64,000 bases of DNA from Burkholderiales bacterium (GTDB lineage Bacteria > Pseudomonadota > Gammaproteobacteria > Burkholderiales > Burkholderiaceae_C): assembly GCA_030604135.1 (NCBI GenBank), contig JAUVWL010000003.1, positions 164,322 to 228,321 of the forward strand, given 5' to 3'. The position numbers and the translations under genes were made by a program. Positions 16,754 through 24,865 of this stretch are shown here, piece after piece (position 1 is the stretch's first letter; the number at the start of each line of letters is the position of its first letter). The notes beneath the pieces are model-generated. The model was not told the origin of the DNA. It did no database searches and saw only the letters and a list, made by a program, of their open reading frames with translations.

Positions 16754-17545
16754 ATGACACGCACCATCACGCAACTGTTCGACCTCAAGGGCAAGACCGC
16801 CCTGGTCACTGGCGGCTCGCGCGGCCTGGGCCTGCAGATGGCCCACGCCCTGGGCGAGGCCGGCGCCCGCGTGCTCATCAGCTCGCGCAAGGCCGAAGAC
16901 CTGGAGAAGGCCACCGCCGAACTGCAGGCCGCTGGCATCGACGCCCGCTGGATCGCGGCCGACTGCCAGCACGAGGACCAGATCCGCAAGCTGGCCACCG
17001 AATCGATGGAGCGCCTGGGTGACATCGACATCCTGGTCAACAACGCGGGTGCCGCCTGGGGCGCCCCCGCCGAAGACCACCCGCTGGAGGCCTGGGACAA
17101 GGTCATGAACCTGAACGTGCGCAGCTACTTTTTCCTGAGCCAGCTGGTGGCCAAGGCCAGCATGATTCCGCGCCGTCAGGGAAGCATCATCAACACCGCT
17201 TCCATCGCCGGCCTGGGCGGCAACCCGCCGGGCATGAAGACCATTGCCTACAACACCTCCAAGGGCGCGGTCATCAACTTCACCCGCGCGCTGGCGGCCG
17301 AGTGGGGTGCCCACGGCATCCGCGTCAACGCCATCTGCCCGGGTTTCTTTCCCAGCAAGATGACGCAGGGCACGCTCAAGACCATGGGTGAAGAGAAGCT
17401 GGCCGCGCACGCACCGCTGGGCCGCCTGGGCGACGACGAAGACCTCAAGGGCCTGACCCTGCTGTACGCTTCCGATGCGGGCAAACACATCACCGGCCAG
17501 TGGCTGGCGGTGGACGGTGGTGTCAGCATCGTCACGGGTGGTTGA
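16754..17545 (+). CDS. Short-chain dehydrogenase/reductase (SDR), first of three
   Basis: A 263-residue classical SDR. The cofactor motif TGGSRGLG is near residue 16, NNAG follows, and the catalytic YNTSK is near residue 160 with the preceding serine in NTASIAGLGG. LAVDGGVSIVTGG closes the protein. It probably oxidises a hydroxyacyl-CoA or a related alcohol; NAD versus NADP preference is not clear. The start is fixed by CAGGAGACATCC before the ATG at 16754. It is followed with no gap by a thioesterase. Confidence 0.9.
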   Translation: MTRTITQLFDLKGKTALVTGGSRGLGLQMAHALGEAGARVLISSRKAEDLEKATAELQAAGIDARWIAADCQHEDQIRKLATESMERLGDIDILVNNAGAAWGAPAEDHPLEAWDKVMNLNVRSYFFLSQLVAKASMIPRRQGSIINTASIAGLGGNPPGMKTIAYNTSKGAVINFTRALAAEWGAHGIRVNAICPGFFPSKMTQGTLKTMGEEKLAAHAPLGRLGDDEDLKGLTLLYASDAGKHITGQWLAVDGGVSIVTGG

Positions 17546-17971
17546 GTGAAATTCGAAGTCTTCATCCCTTTTGTTGAACACCTTGGTTTCGAGCTGCAGC
17601 GGTTCGAAGGCGGACAGGCGCAGATCGCCTTCAATCCGCGGCCCGAGCACGAGAACTCGTTCAACGTGGTGCACGGCGGCGCCAGCATGACGCTGCTCGA
17701 CGTGGTCATGGCCCATGCTGCGCGCTCGGTGGAGCCGGCCATGGGGTGTGTGACCATCGAGATGAAGACCAGCTTCATGCGCGCGGCCAAGGGGCCGCTG
17801 GTGGCCCACGGCACGCTGCTTCACCGCACTGCCACCATGGCCTTCACCGAAGGGCGCATCATGGATGCCGAAGGCAAGCTGTGCGCCCACGCCACCGGCA
17901 CCTTCAAGTTTGTGCCGCGCCTGCCGGTGGGCAAGGGCACCAACGCCCTGAACACCTTGAAGACCGACTGA
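17546..17971 (+). CDS. PaaI-type hotdog-fold acyl-CoA thioesterase
   Basis: A 141-residue single hotdog domain with the PaaI-family motif NVVHGGASMTLLDVVMA, in which HGG and the following Asp are the active-site region. It would hydrolyse acyl-CoA esters and rescue CoA during degradation. The start is a GTG immediately after the stop of the preceding SDR; its own stop overlaps the next start by one base, so all three genes are translationally coupled. The length is right for the family. Confidence 0.88.
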   Translation: MKFEVFIPFVEHLGFELQRFEGGQAQIAFNPRPEHENSFNVVHGGASMTLLDVVMAHAARSVEPAMGCVTIEMKTSFMRAAKGPLVAHGTLLHRTATMAFTEGRIMDAEGKLCAHATGTFKFVPRLPVGKGTNALNTLKTD

Positions 17972-18768
17972 TGAACACCCCGGACCTTCCTGTCGCCTTC
18001 GTCACCGGCGCCGCCCGCGGCATCGGCCTGGCCATCGCGCGCTGGTTCTTCCAGAACGGCCACCGCGTGGCAGTGATCGACAACGATGCCCCCACGCTGA
18101 CCGCCACCGAGGCGACCCTGCGTGCCGAGCTGGGCCCGCAGGCCGATCGGCTGCTGGTCATCCATGGCGACGTGTCGGTGCCGCAGCAGGTGACCGACGC
18201 CGTGCAGCGCGTGCAGCAGGCCTTCGGCCGGCTCGACGCGCTGGTCAACAACGCCGGGGTGGCCACCTTCAAACCCATTGGCGAAACCAGTTTCGACGAG
18301 TGGCGCTGGGTCATGGCCACCAACCTCGACGGCCCCTTCCTGATGGTGCAGGCCTGTGCGCCGCTCATGCTGGCTTCAGGTGGTGGCGCGGTGGTCAACA
18401 TCGCTTCCATCTCGGGTCTGCGCGCCAGTACGCTGCGCGTGGCCTATGGCACGTCCAAGGCCGCGCTGATCCACCTGACCAAACAGCAGGCGGTGGAGTA
18501 CGGCAACGCCGGCATCCGCGTCAATGCGGTGGCGCCCGGACCGGTCGAGACCGAGATGGCGAAGAAGGTGCACACCCCCGCCATCCGTGCCGACTACCAC
18601 GACACCATTCCGCTGGCCCGCTACGGCAGCATGGAAGAGATCGCCAGTGCGACCGGCTTCCTGTGCAGTCCGCAGGCCAGCTACATCAACGGCCAGGTGC
18701 TGGCGGTCGACGGCGGCTTCGATGCCGCCGGCGTCGGCCTGCCCACCCTGCGCCGGGCACCCGACTGA
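17971..18768 (+). CDS. Short-chain dehydrogenase/reductase (SDR), second of three
   Basis: A 265-residue SDR with TGAARGIG at the N-terminus, LVNNAGVA, and catalytic YGTSK preceded by NIASISGLR. The PVETEMAKK segment follows PGPV as in 3-oxoacyl reductase-like enzymes. DGGFDAAGVG lies near the end. The ATG at 17971 overlaps the thioesterase stop (TGATG). The reaction is not certain; position in the operon suggests a beta-hydroxyacyl or secondary alcohol substrate. Confidence 0.9.
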   Translation: MNTPDLPVAFVTGAARGIGLAIARWFFQNGHRVAVIDNDAPTLTATEATLRAELGPQADRLLVIHGDVSVPQQVTDAVQRVQQAFGRLDALVNNAGVATFKPIGETSFDEWRWVMATNLDGPFLMVQACAPLMLASGGGAVVNIASISGLRASTLRVAYGTSKAALIHLTKQQAVEYGNAGIRVNAVAPGPVETEMAKKVHTPAIRADYHDTIPLARYGSMEEIASATGFLCSPQASYINGQVLAVDGGFDAAGVGLPTLRRAPD

Positions 18769-18794
18769 CCCGACCCGATTCAAGGAGACACCCC

Positions 18795-19811
18795 ATGCCC
18801 GCCAACCGCCAGATCCTGCTCGACAACCGCCCCCAGGGCGAAGCCACCGTCGACAACTTCAAGCTCGTCACCACCGACACCCCAGCCCTGGCCGACGGAC
18901 AGGTGCTGGTCAAGCACCACTACCTCAGCCTCGACCCCTACATGCGCGGCCGCATGAACGACAGCAAGAGCTACGCCGCCTCGCAGCCGCTGGGCGAGGT
19001 CATGATCGGCGGCACCGTGGGCGAGGTGGTCGAGTCGAAACACCCCAGGTACCAGCCCGGTGACCAGGTGGTCGGCATGGGCGGCTGGCAGGAGTACAGC
19101 GTGGTCGATGCCAACCAGCCCGGCGCGCTGCGCAAGGTCGACACCACCCATGTGCCGCTGTCCTATTACCTGGGTGCGGTCGGCATGCCGGGCGTGACCG
19201 CCTGGTACGGCCTGGTGCGCATCATCGAGCCCAAAGAGGGCCAGACCATGGTCATCAGCGCCGCCACCGGTGCGGTGGGCAGCGCCTTTGCGGCCCTGGC
19301 CAAGGCGCGCGGCTGCCGCGTGGTCGGCATTGCCGGCGGCCCCGAGAAGTGCGACTATGCGGTCAAGGAGCTGGGCTACGACGCCTGCATCGACTACCGC
19401 CTGCACAAGGACATGTACTCGCTGGCCAAGGCGCTCAAGGAAGCCTGCCCCAACGGTATCGACGGCTACTTCGAGAACGTCGGCGGCATGATCCTGGACG
19501 CCGTGCTGCTGCGCATGAACGCCTTCGGCCGCATTGCGGTCTGCGGCATGATCGCCGGCTACGACGGCCAGCCGCTGCCGCTGGCCAACCCGGCGCTCAT
19601 CCTGATCAACCGCCTGAAGGTGCAGGGCTTCATCGTGAGCGAGCACATGGAAGACTGGCCGCAGGCGCTCACAGAACTGGGCACCCTGGTGGCCCAGGGC
19701 AAGCTGCGCCCGCGCGAAACCGTGTCGCAAGGCATCGCATCGGCACCCGAGGCCTTCCTGGGTTTGCTCAAAGGCAAGAACTTCGGCAAGCAGCTGGTCA
19801 AGCTGATCTGA
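18795..19811 (+). CDS. NADP-dependent MDR-superfamily oxidoreductase (prostaglandin reductase-like)
   Basis: A 338-residue zinc-independent medium-chain reductase. LSLDPYMRGRMND at the N-terminus and the Rossmann motif AATGAVGSAFAALAKARGCRVVGIAGG are characteristic of the leukotriene/prostaglandin reductase-like family that reduces activated double bonds of enones. CIDYR and GIDGYFENVGG follow as expected. AAGGAGACACCCC precedes the ATG at 18795. In this operon it may handle unsaturated acyl intermediates, but no substrate can be read from sequence. Confidence 0.9.
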   Translation: MPANRQILLDNRPQGEATVDNFKLVTTDTPALADGQVLVKHHYLSLDPYMRGRMNDSKSYAASQPLGEVMIGGTVGEVVESKHPRYQPGDQVVGMGGWQEYSVVDANQPGALRKVDTTHVPLSYYLGAVGMPGVTAWYGLVRIIEPKEGQTMVISAATGAVGSAFAALAKARGCRVVGIAGGPEKCDYAVKELGYDACIDYRLHKDMYSLAKALKEACPNGIDGYFENVGGMILDAVLLRMNAFGRIAVCGMIAGYDGQPLPLANPALILINRLKVQGFIVSEHMEDWPQALTELGTLVAQGKLRPRETVSQGIASAPEAFLGLLKGKNFGKQLVKLI

Positions 19812-19832
19812 CATCACCGCGCGGAGGCTGGC

Positions 19833-21485
19833 ATGAACATGACCCACGAAGTCTTCAACCAGCCCGAGCCGCTGGTGGACGTCAACCTGTTCGAGGGCAA
19901 CCGGGCCATGCGGGACGCCCTGCGGTTCAACGCGCCCTCGCTGGACACCGCTCCCTTGCACGCGCTGGGCGCCCTGGCGGGCAGTGCCGACATGCAGACC
20001 CATGCGCGGCTGGCCAATGTGTTCACGCCACAGCTCAAGAGCCACAGCCGCTTCGGTCACCGCATCGACCAGGTCGAGTTCCACCCGAGCTACCACGCGC
20101 TGATGAGACAGGCCACGGCTGCCGGTCTGCACGGCACGCCGTTCTCCGACGCGGAGCAGGCCAGCGGCCATGCCCACATGAGTCGGGCAGCCGGCTTCAT
20201 GCTGTTCACCGAGCTGGAGCCCTCCATCCTGTGCCCGATTTCGATGACCTACGCGGTCACGCCCGCGCTGCAGGGCAACCCGGCCATCTACGCCGACTGG
20301 GCGCCGCAGCTGACCAGCCGCGCCTACGACCCGGCGCTCAAGCTCTGGAAGGACAAGCCCGGCGTGACCATGGGCATGGGCATGACCGAGAAGCAGGGTG
20401 GCTCCGACGTGCGCGCCAACACCACGCAGGCCGTGCCTGACGGCTCGGACGACTGGGGCCAGCGCTTCAAGGTCACCGGTCACAAATGGTTTTTCTCGGC
20501 GCCGATGTGCGACGCCTTCCTGATCCTGGCGCAGACACCGAGTGGCCTGTCCTGCCTGTTCCTGCCGCGCGTGCTGCCCGACGGCACCCTCAACGGCCTG
20601 TTCATTCAGCGCCTGAAGGACAAGCTGGGCAACAAGGCCAACGCCAGCTCCGAAGTCGAGTTTGTCGGCGCCACCGCCTGGCTGGTGGGCGAAGAGGGTC
20701 GGGGGGTGCCGCAGATTCTGGCCATGGGCACCATGACCCGGCTCGACTGCGCCCTGGGCACCAGCGCCCTCATGCGCCAGGCCCTGTCGATCGCGCTCAA
20801 CCACACCTCTCAGCGCATGGCCTTCGGCAAGCGGCTGATCGACCAGCCGCTGATGCAGAACGTGCTGGCCGACCTGGCGCTGGAGTCCGAGGCGGCCACC
20901 GCGCTGGCCCTGCGCTTGGCGCGCAGCTTCGACCGCGCCGCAACCGACGAACACGAGCGTGTCATGCAGCGTCTGCTTACGCCCGTGGCCAAGTTCTGGA
21001 TCTGCAAGCGCGGCAGTTACTTTGCCCAGGAAGCCATGGAATGCCTGGGGGGCAACGGCTATGTGGAAGAGGGCGGCGAAGGCATCATGGCGCGCATCTA
21101 CCGCGAGATGCCGGTCAACAGCATCTGGGAAGGCGCGGGCAACATCATGGCGCTTGACCTGCTCAGGGCATTGCGCAAGGCCGACGCCGCCGCGGCACTG
21201 GCGCATGAGCTGGCGCCCGCCATAGGCATGCACCCGGCGCTGGACCACCTGGCCGAGCGGCTGCCGATGCGCGTGGAAGAAATGGCCACCGAAATGGAGG
21301 CCCGCCGCCTGGCGCAGGACGTGGCCCTGGCCGTGCAGGCCGCGCTGCTGGCGCAGACCGCGCCGACCGCCGTGTTTGCTGCCTTCTGCGACTCGCGCCT
21401 GGCCGGGCACTGGGGCGACAGCTTCGGCTCCCTGGGCGCGGGCGTCGACTTTGCGGCCATCGTGGCGCGCGCCCAACCCCGTTGA
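19833..21485 (+). CDS. Acyl-CoA dehydrogenase, AidB-like subfamily
   Basis: A 550-residue flavoprotein resembling AidB and isovaleryl-type dehydrogenases: HRIDQVEFHPSYHALM near the N-terminus, MGMTEKQGGSDVRAN, KWFFSAPMCDAF, and PVNSIWEGAGNIMALDLLRAL near the C-terminus. AidB proteins bind FAD and have weak acyl-CoA dehydrogenase activity, some with a role in alkylation defence. The position inside a fatty-acid operon favours a catabolic role here. GCGGAGG precedes the ATG. The end abuts the GST gene. Confidence 0.88.
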   Translation: MNMTHEVFNQPEPLVDVNLFEGNRAMRDALRFNAPSLDTAPLHALGALAGSADMQTHARLANVFTPQLKSHSRFGHRIDQVEFHPSYHALMRQATAAGLHGTPFSDAEQASGHAHMSRAAGFMLFTELEPSILCPISMTYAVTPALQGNPAIYADWAPQLTSRAYDPALKLWKDKPGVTMGMGMTEKQGGSDVRANTTQAVPDGSDDWGQRFKVTGHKWFFSAPMCDAFLILAQTPSGLSCLFLPRVLPDGTLNGLFIQRLKDKLGNKANASSEVEFVGATAWLVGEEGRGVPQILAMGTMTRLDCALGTSALMRQALSIALNHTSQRMAFGKRLIDQPLMQNVLADLALESEAATALALRLARSFDRAATDEHERVMQRLLTPVAKFWICKRGSYFAQEAMECLGGNGYVEEGGEGIMARIYREMPVNSIWEGAGNIMALDLLRALRKADAAAALAHELAPAIGMHPALDHLAERLPMRVEEMATEMEARRLAQDVALAVQAALLAQTAPTAVFAAFCDSRLAGHWGDSFGSLGAGVDFAAIVARAQPR

Positions 21486-21508
21486 ATCCCTTTACGGAGA
21501 CCCGCAAC

Positions 21509-22444
21509 ATGGCCGATCTGATCCTGCACCACTACCTCATGTCGCCGTTTGCCGAGAAGGCGCGGCTCATGCTGGGCTACAAGGGGCTGTCGTGGAAGAG
21601 TGTGTTCATTCCCAGCGTCATGCCCAAGCCCGACGTGGTGGCGCTGACCGGTGGTTACCGCCGCACGCCGCTGCTGCAGATCGGCGCCGACATCTACTGC
21701 GACACGGCGCTGATCGCCACCGTGCTGGAGCACCTGAGACCCGAGCCCGTGCTGTTTCCGGATCACCTCAAGGGCCTGGCCCGCATCGTCGCCCAGTGGG
21801 CCGACACCGAGCTGTTCTGGGCCGCCATGGGCCACACCCTCAGCCCCAAAGGGGCGGCCGCCCTGTTTGCCAACCAGCCGCCCGAAGCGGCCCAGGCCTT
21901 TGCGGCCGACCGCAGCGCCATGAACACGGGCATGACGCGGCTGCGCCCGGGTGACGCCACCAGCGCCTACCGCAGCCACCTGCGGCGGCTGGCCCACATG
22001 CTGCATGAGCAGGATTTCCTGCTGGGTGACGCACCCTGCGTGGCCGACTTCGCGGCTTACCACCCGCTGTGGTTCACCCGCACCGTTGTCCCGGGGATGG
22101 CCGACATTCTGGATGCCACGCCCGGCGTGCTGGCCTGGATGGACCGCATGGCGGCTCTTGGCCACGGCACAGCTTCCAAATGCTTGTCCACCGACGCCAT
22201 TGCAGCGGCTGCTGCGGCCGAGCCGGCGCCGCTGGCCGACGAGACCTTCCAGGACGACCACGGCATCGCCCTGGGCAGCCGTGTCACTGTGGCAGCGCAG
22301 AGCTTCGGAACCGAGACCACCGAGGGCACGCTGGTGGCCGCCACGCGCACCCACTACACCCTCTCGCGCACCGATGAACGTGCCGGCCATGTGCATGTGC
22401 ATTTTCCGCGCATCGGCTACGTGCTCAGGGAAGTGCGCGCTTGA
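21509..22444 (+). CDS. Glutathione S-transferase family protein with C-terminal extension
   Basis: A 311-residue protein. Residues about 1-80 form the thioredoxin-like GST N-terminal domain (LHHYLMSPFAEKARLMLGYKG, with GGYRRTPLLQIGADIYCDT as the cis-proline region), then an all-helical domain to about residue 230. The last 70-75 residues (from about TFQDDHGIALGSRV) do not belong to the GST fold and look beta-rich. Standard GSTs are about 200-230 residues. I chose the ATG at 21509 with CGGAGA upstream over a TTG at 21482. Substrate unknown. Confidence 0.82.
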   Translation: MADLILHHYLMSPFAEKARLMLGYKGLSWKSVFIPSVMPKPDVVALTGGYRRTPLLQIGADIYCDTALIATVLEHLRPEPVLFPDHLKGLARIVAQWADTELFWAAMGHTLSPKGAAALFANQPPEAAQAFAADRSAMNTGMTRLRPGDATSAYRSHLRRLAHMLHEQDFLLGDAPCVADFAAYHPLWFTRTVVPGMADILDATPGVLAWMDRMAALGHGTASKCLSTDAIAAAAAAEPAPLADETFQDDHGIALGSRVTVAAQSFGTETTEGTLVAATRTHYTLSRTDERAGHVHVHFPRIGYVLREVRA

Positions 22445-22944
22445 CACAGCCCTTGCCCAACCCCGCCACAGGCCCCGATTGGCCCGGCCTGCGCTGGCGC
22501 TGCCTGCCGTTTGACGCGCTGGACGTGCACACCCTCTACCGACTGCTGCGTTTGCGCTCCGAGGTGTTTGTGGTCGAGCAGAACTGCGTGTTCCAGGACA
22601 TGGACAACGCCGACGCGGCCTGCCACCACCTGCTGGGCGAGCAGACCGATGGCCAGGGCGAGTCCCGCCTGCTCGCCTACGCCCGTCTGGTGCCCGCCGG
22701 CCTGAAATTCCCCGAGGCCAGCATCGGCCGCGTCGTCACCGACCCGGCCGGACGTGCCGCTGGGCTGGGTCACGCGCTCATGCAGTCCGCTCTGCGCGAA
22801 CTGCAGGCTCTGTGGGGACCACAACCGATCCGCATCGGTGCCCAGGCACACCTCGAAGCCTTCTACAACCGGCATGGTTTCGTGTCGGACGACAAACCCT
22901 ATATCGAGGACGGTATCCCCCACTTGGAGATGCTGAGAACTTGA
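22441..22944 (+). CDS. GNAT-family N-acetyltransferase, ElaA-like
   Basis: A 167-residue protein of the ElaA type of GNAT acetyltransferases. LYRLLRLRSEVFVVEQNCVFQDMDNAD is the family's typical N-terminal segment. GRVVTDPAGRAAGLGHALMQ is the acetyl-CoA pyrophosphate-binding loop, and IGAQAHLEAFYNRHGF completes the fold. It uses a TTG start that overlaps the GST stop by four bases, with AGGGAAG upstream. Its substrate is not known in general. Confidence 0.85.
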   Translation: MTQPLPNPATGPDWPGLRWRCLPFDALDVHTLYRLLRLRSEVFVVEQNCVFQDMDNADAACHHLLGEQTDGQGESRLLAYARLVPAGLKFPEASIGRVVTDPAGRAAGLGHALMQSALRELQALWGPQPIRIGAQAHLEAFYNRHGFVSDDKPYIEDGIPHLEMLRT

Positions 22945-23037
22945 CCCCCTGCGCCGCTTCGCGTCTTCCGCCCAGGGGGACCACGCCAGCGGCCCGGCAA
23001 AGCCGGTTCCGCGGCGTGTGCTGGACGACTCCCCCTC
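22945..23037 (+). repeat. Three-hairpin intergenic repeat, copy 3
   Basis: Begins at the stop codon of the GNAT gene and ends before the next SDR. The core of hairpin 3 is CCCGGCAAAGCCGG. Its outer stem is CACGCC (22982-22987) paired with GGCGTG (23013-23018), different in sequence from copy 1 but still complementary. A GACTCCCCCTC box closes the element, as in copies 5 and 6. Confidence 0.82.
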
Positions 23038-23067
23038 ACAAATGACACCCACAAAGGAGACAAACCC

Positions 23068-23973
23068 GTGATTTCCGACTTCAACGACAAGACCGCCGTG
23101 CTCACCGGCGCCGGTTCCGGCTTTGGCCTGGAGTGCGCCCGCATCGGCGCCAAACTCGGCATGAACCTGGTGCTGGTCGACGTGCAGCAGGACGCCCTCG
23201 ACAAGGCCCGGGCTGAACTCGAAGCCGCCGGCGCCGCCGTGCTGGCAAGCAAGGTCGATGTGTCCAGCGCCGAGCAGATGGACGCCCTGGCCCAGGCCGT
23301 GGTGCAACGCTTTGGCGCGCCGCACTTCGTGTTCAACAATGCGGGTGTGGGCTCCGGCGGCCTGATCTGGGAGAACTCGGTCAAAGACTGGGAGTGGGTG
23401 CTGGGCGTCAACCTCTGGGGCGTGATCCACGGCGTGCGCCTGTTCACCCCCCTGATGCTGGCCGCCGCCCAGGCCGACCCGGCCTACCGGGGCCACATCG
23501 TCAACACCGCCAGCATGGCCGGCCTGCTGACCCCGCCCAACATGGGCATTTACAACGTCAGCAAACACGCGGTGGTCAGCCTGACCGAAACGCTCTACCA
23601 GGACCTCAAGCTGGTGACCGACCAGGTCAGCGCCAGCGTGCTCTGCCCGTACTTCGTGCCCACCGGCATCAGCCAGAGCCACCGCAACAAACCGGCCGCG
23701 CTGGCCGATGAGAAGCCCACCCAGAGCCAGATGATCGGCCAGGCCATGAGCGACAAGGCGGTGAGCAGCGGCAAGATCACCGCCGCCCAGGTGGCCGAGA
23801 TGGTGTTCCACGCCATGCGGCACGACCAGTTCTACATCTACAGCCACCCCAAGGCCTTGGGCAACGCCCAAAGCCGCTTCGACGCCATCGTGGCCGGCAC
23901 CAACCCGCCCGACCCGTTTGCCGAGCGGCCCGAGATTGGAGAGGGTCTGCGCAAGGCGCTGCGCAACACCTGA
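23068..23973 (+). CDS. Short-chain dehydrogenase/reductase (SDR), third of three
   Basis: A 301-residue SDR with TGAGSGFG at the cofactor site, FNNAGVGSGG, and catalytic YNVSK preceded by NTASMAGLL. The C-terminal part (SQSHRNKPA to PDPFAERPE) is longer than in minimal SDRs. The start is a GTG at 23068 with AAAGGAGA upstream. It is the last gene before a strong terminator and so ends the fatty-acid block. Substrate unknown. Confidence 0.88.
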   Translation: MISDFNDKTAVLTGAGSGFGLECARIGAKLGMNLVLVDVQQDALDKARAELEAAGAAVLASKVDVSSAEQMDALAQAVVQRFGAPHFVFNNAGVGSGGLIWENSVKDWEWVLGVNLWGVIHGVRLFTPLMLAAAQADPAYRGHIVNTASMAGLLTPPNMGIYNVSKHAVVSLTETLYQDLKLVTDQVSASVLCPYFVPTGISQSHRNKPAALADEKPTQSQMIGQAMSDKAVSSGKITAAQVAEMVFHAMRHDQFYIYSHPKALGNAQSRFDAIVAGTNPPDPFAERPEIGEGLRKALRNT

Positions 23974-24002
23974 CGGAAACACCAGTCGCTTCTGGCGCCC
24001 AC

Positions 24003-24027
24003 GCCCCGCTTGCGGGGCTTTTTTTTT
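24003..24027 (+). terminator. Rho-independent terminator after the beta-oxidation block
   Basis: Arms GCCCCGC (24003-24009) and GCGGGGC (24012-24018) form a perfect 7-bp stem with a two-base loop core (in practice a larger loop after fraying), followed by nine T residues (24019-24027). This is the clearest intrinsic terminator in the window. Confidence 0.92.
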
Positions 24028-24090
24028 GCTACATGGGTGGCTCAGCGCAACCACGCACCGCCGTCTTGGATCCAGGCAATTTGACACGAA

Positions 24091-24103
24091 GAGTTACAGA
24101 AGG
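24091..24103 (+). repeat. 13-bp direct repeat upstream of flp, copy 1
   Basis: GAGTTACAGAAGG at 24091-24103 is repeated exactly at 24257-24269, 166 bp apart. Copy 1 lies just after a consensus -35 hexamer TTGACA (24081-24086), but no good -10 follows at normal spacing. It could be an activator-binding site for the pilus operon. Confidence 0.4.
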
Positions 24104-24144
24104 GCTGGATCAGTGGTTTTTTGGATGGAATGAACGGTTCTTGG

Positions 24145-24160
24145 TGTGATTTCTGTCACG
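24145..24160 (+). promoter_or_regulatory. CRP/FNR-like site upstream of the flp pilin genes
   Basis: TGTGA-N6-TCACG matches the consensus TGTGA-N6-TCACA of cyclic-AMP receptor protein (Vfr-type) sites at nine of ten positions. It is about 230 bp before the flp start, in a 364-bp gene-free stretch (24029-24392). That stretch otherwise holds only the 13-bp direct repeats and the leader stems noted separately. Confidence 0.45.
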
Positions 24161-24256
24161 CAGAAGCCACACTGGTGCTTGAACGGAGGGACTGCTTGTA
24201 ACAAACCCCCCATGGGTATCTTGCAAATTCCAGTGCGACGATCAAAATGTAAACGT

Positions 24257-24269
24257 GAGTTACAGAAGG
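24257..24269 (+). repeat. 13-bp direct repeat upstream of flp, copy 2
   Basis: Exact second copy of GAGTTACAGAAGG. It lies about 120 bp before the flp start, immediately upstream of the leader inverted repeats. Confidence 0.4.
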
Positions 24270-24278
24270 TGCCCTGAA

Positions 24279-24332
24279 ATGACTGCTTAGGTAGCAGTGG
24301 GAGGGGATCCCGGAAGGGGCTCATGCAGTCAT
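24279..24332 (+). promoter_or_regulatory. Alternative stem-loops in the flp leader
   Basis: ACTGCT (24282-24287) can pair locally with AGCAGT (24293-24298). The overlapping ATGACTGC (24279-24286) can pair perfectly with GCAGTCAT (24325-24332). The two pairings exclude one another, so the leader could switch structure. The function is inference; no known riboswitch class was recognised. Confidence 0.35.
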
Positions 24333-24392
24333 TGGTCGCTCATGGGGGGTGGCTGATGGTTTCAACCTGTTCTTCTTGTTTGGAGCTACATC

Positions 24393-24578
24393 ATGGAAAA
24401 GTTTGTGAGTGCAACCCGTCGTTTTCTGCGTGACGAAGAGGGCGTGACGGCCATCGAGTACGGCCTGATTGCTGCATTGGTGGCTCTGGCCATCATCGGT
24501 GGTGCTACGGCACTTGGGGAAGGACTTGATGGTCTGTTCACCCGCATTTCTGGCTTCCTTGCAGGCTGGGCTAACTGA
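24393..24578 (+). CDS. flp: Flp-family type IVb pilin, major candidate
   Basis: A 61-residue prepilin. A short positively charged leader ends in EEG, followed by VTAIEYGLIAALVALAIIGG. This is the Flp cleavage site (after Gly) with Glu5-Tyr6 of the mature protein and one hydrophobic helix that packs the fibre core. The CpaA peptidase encoded downstream would cleave it. TTGGAG precedes the ATG. It is the first gene of the tad locus and likely the main structural subunit of adhesive pili. Confidence 0.95.
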   Translation: MEKFVSATRRFLRDEEGVTAIEYGLIAALVALAIIGGATALGEGLDGLFTRISGFLAGWAN

Positions 24579-24666
24579 TTTTCTCCACGAAACAGTGGGT
24601 GCCAGCGGTGGTTTCTCTGCCGCTGGTTATCAACTTTGGGGTGTGAAAAGCAGTGGAGCACGTGAA

Positions 24667-24831
24667 ATGAAACGTAGCCAGTTGCAGCAGGGGGTCACCT
24701 CCGTTGAGTACGCGTTGCTGGCGGCTTCAATCGCACTGGCCATCGTCGGTGCGCTGTCTGCAGTGGGGACCGAAAACGGGGGGCTTTGGGCTGCATGGAC
24801 TGCCAGGGTTTTGGCTCTGATTTCACCTTAA
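24667..24831 (+). CDS. Second Flp-like type IVb pilin
   Basis: A 54-residue prepilin. The leader MKRSQLQQG is followed by VTSVEYALLAASIALAIVGA, with the same Gly cleavage site and Glu5-Tyr6 as the first pilin. The remainder differs (ENGGLWAAWTARVLALISP), so this is a divergent paralogue, perhaps a minor subunit. The start is the ATG at 24667, with TGGAGC about 10 bp upstream. It sits 88 bp after flp and about 100 bp before the peptidase gene. Confidence 0.87.
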   Translation: MKRSQLQQGVTSVEYALLAASIALAIVGALSAVGTENGGLWAAWTARVLALISP

Positions 24832-24865
24832 AGGTTTTGTGAGAGAAATCGGACATCTCAAGCAG

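Noticed and set aside
18780..21476. Open frame of about 900 codons on the minus strand
   Set aside because: Antisense shadow of the MDR reductase and AidB-like genes, both of which have full domain evidence on the plus strand.
24081..24110. Sigma-70 promoter starting with consensus TTGACA at 24081
   Set aside because: The -35 is perfect, but no acceptable -10 lies 16-18 bases downstream, and it is about 300 bp from the flp start.
24094..24324. 76-codon minus-strand frame in the region before flp
   Set aside because: No ribosome binding site or recognisable domain; it overlaps the regulatory elements of the pilus operon.
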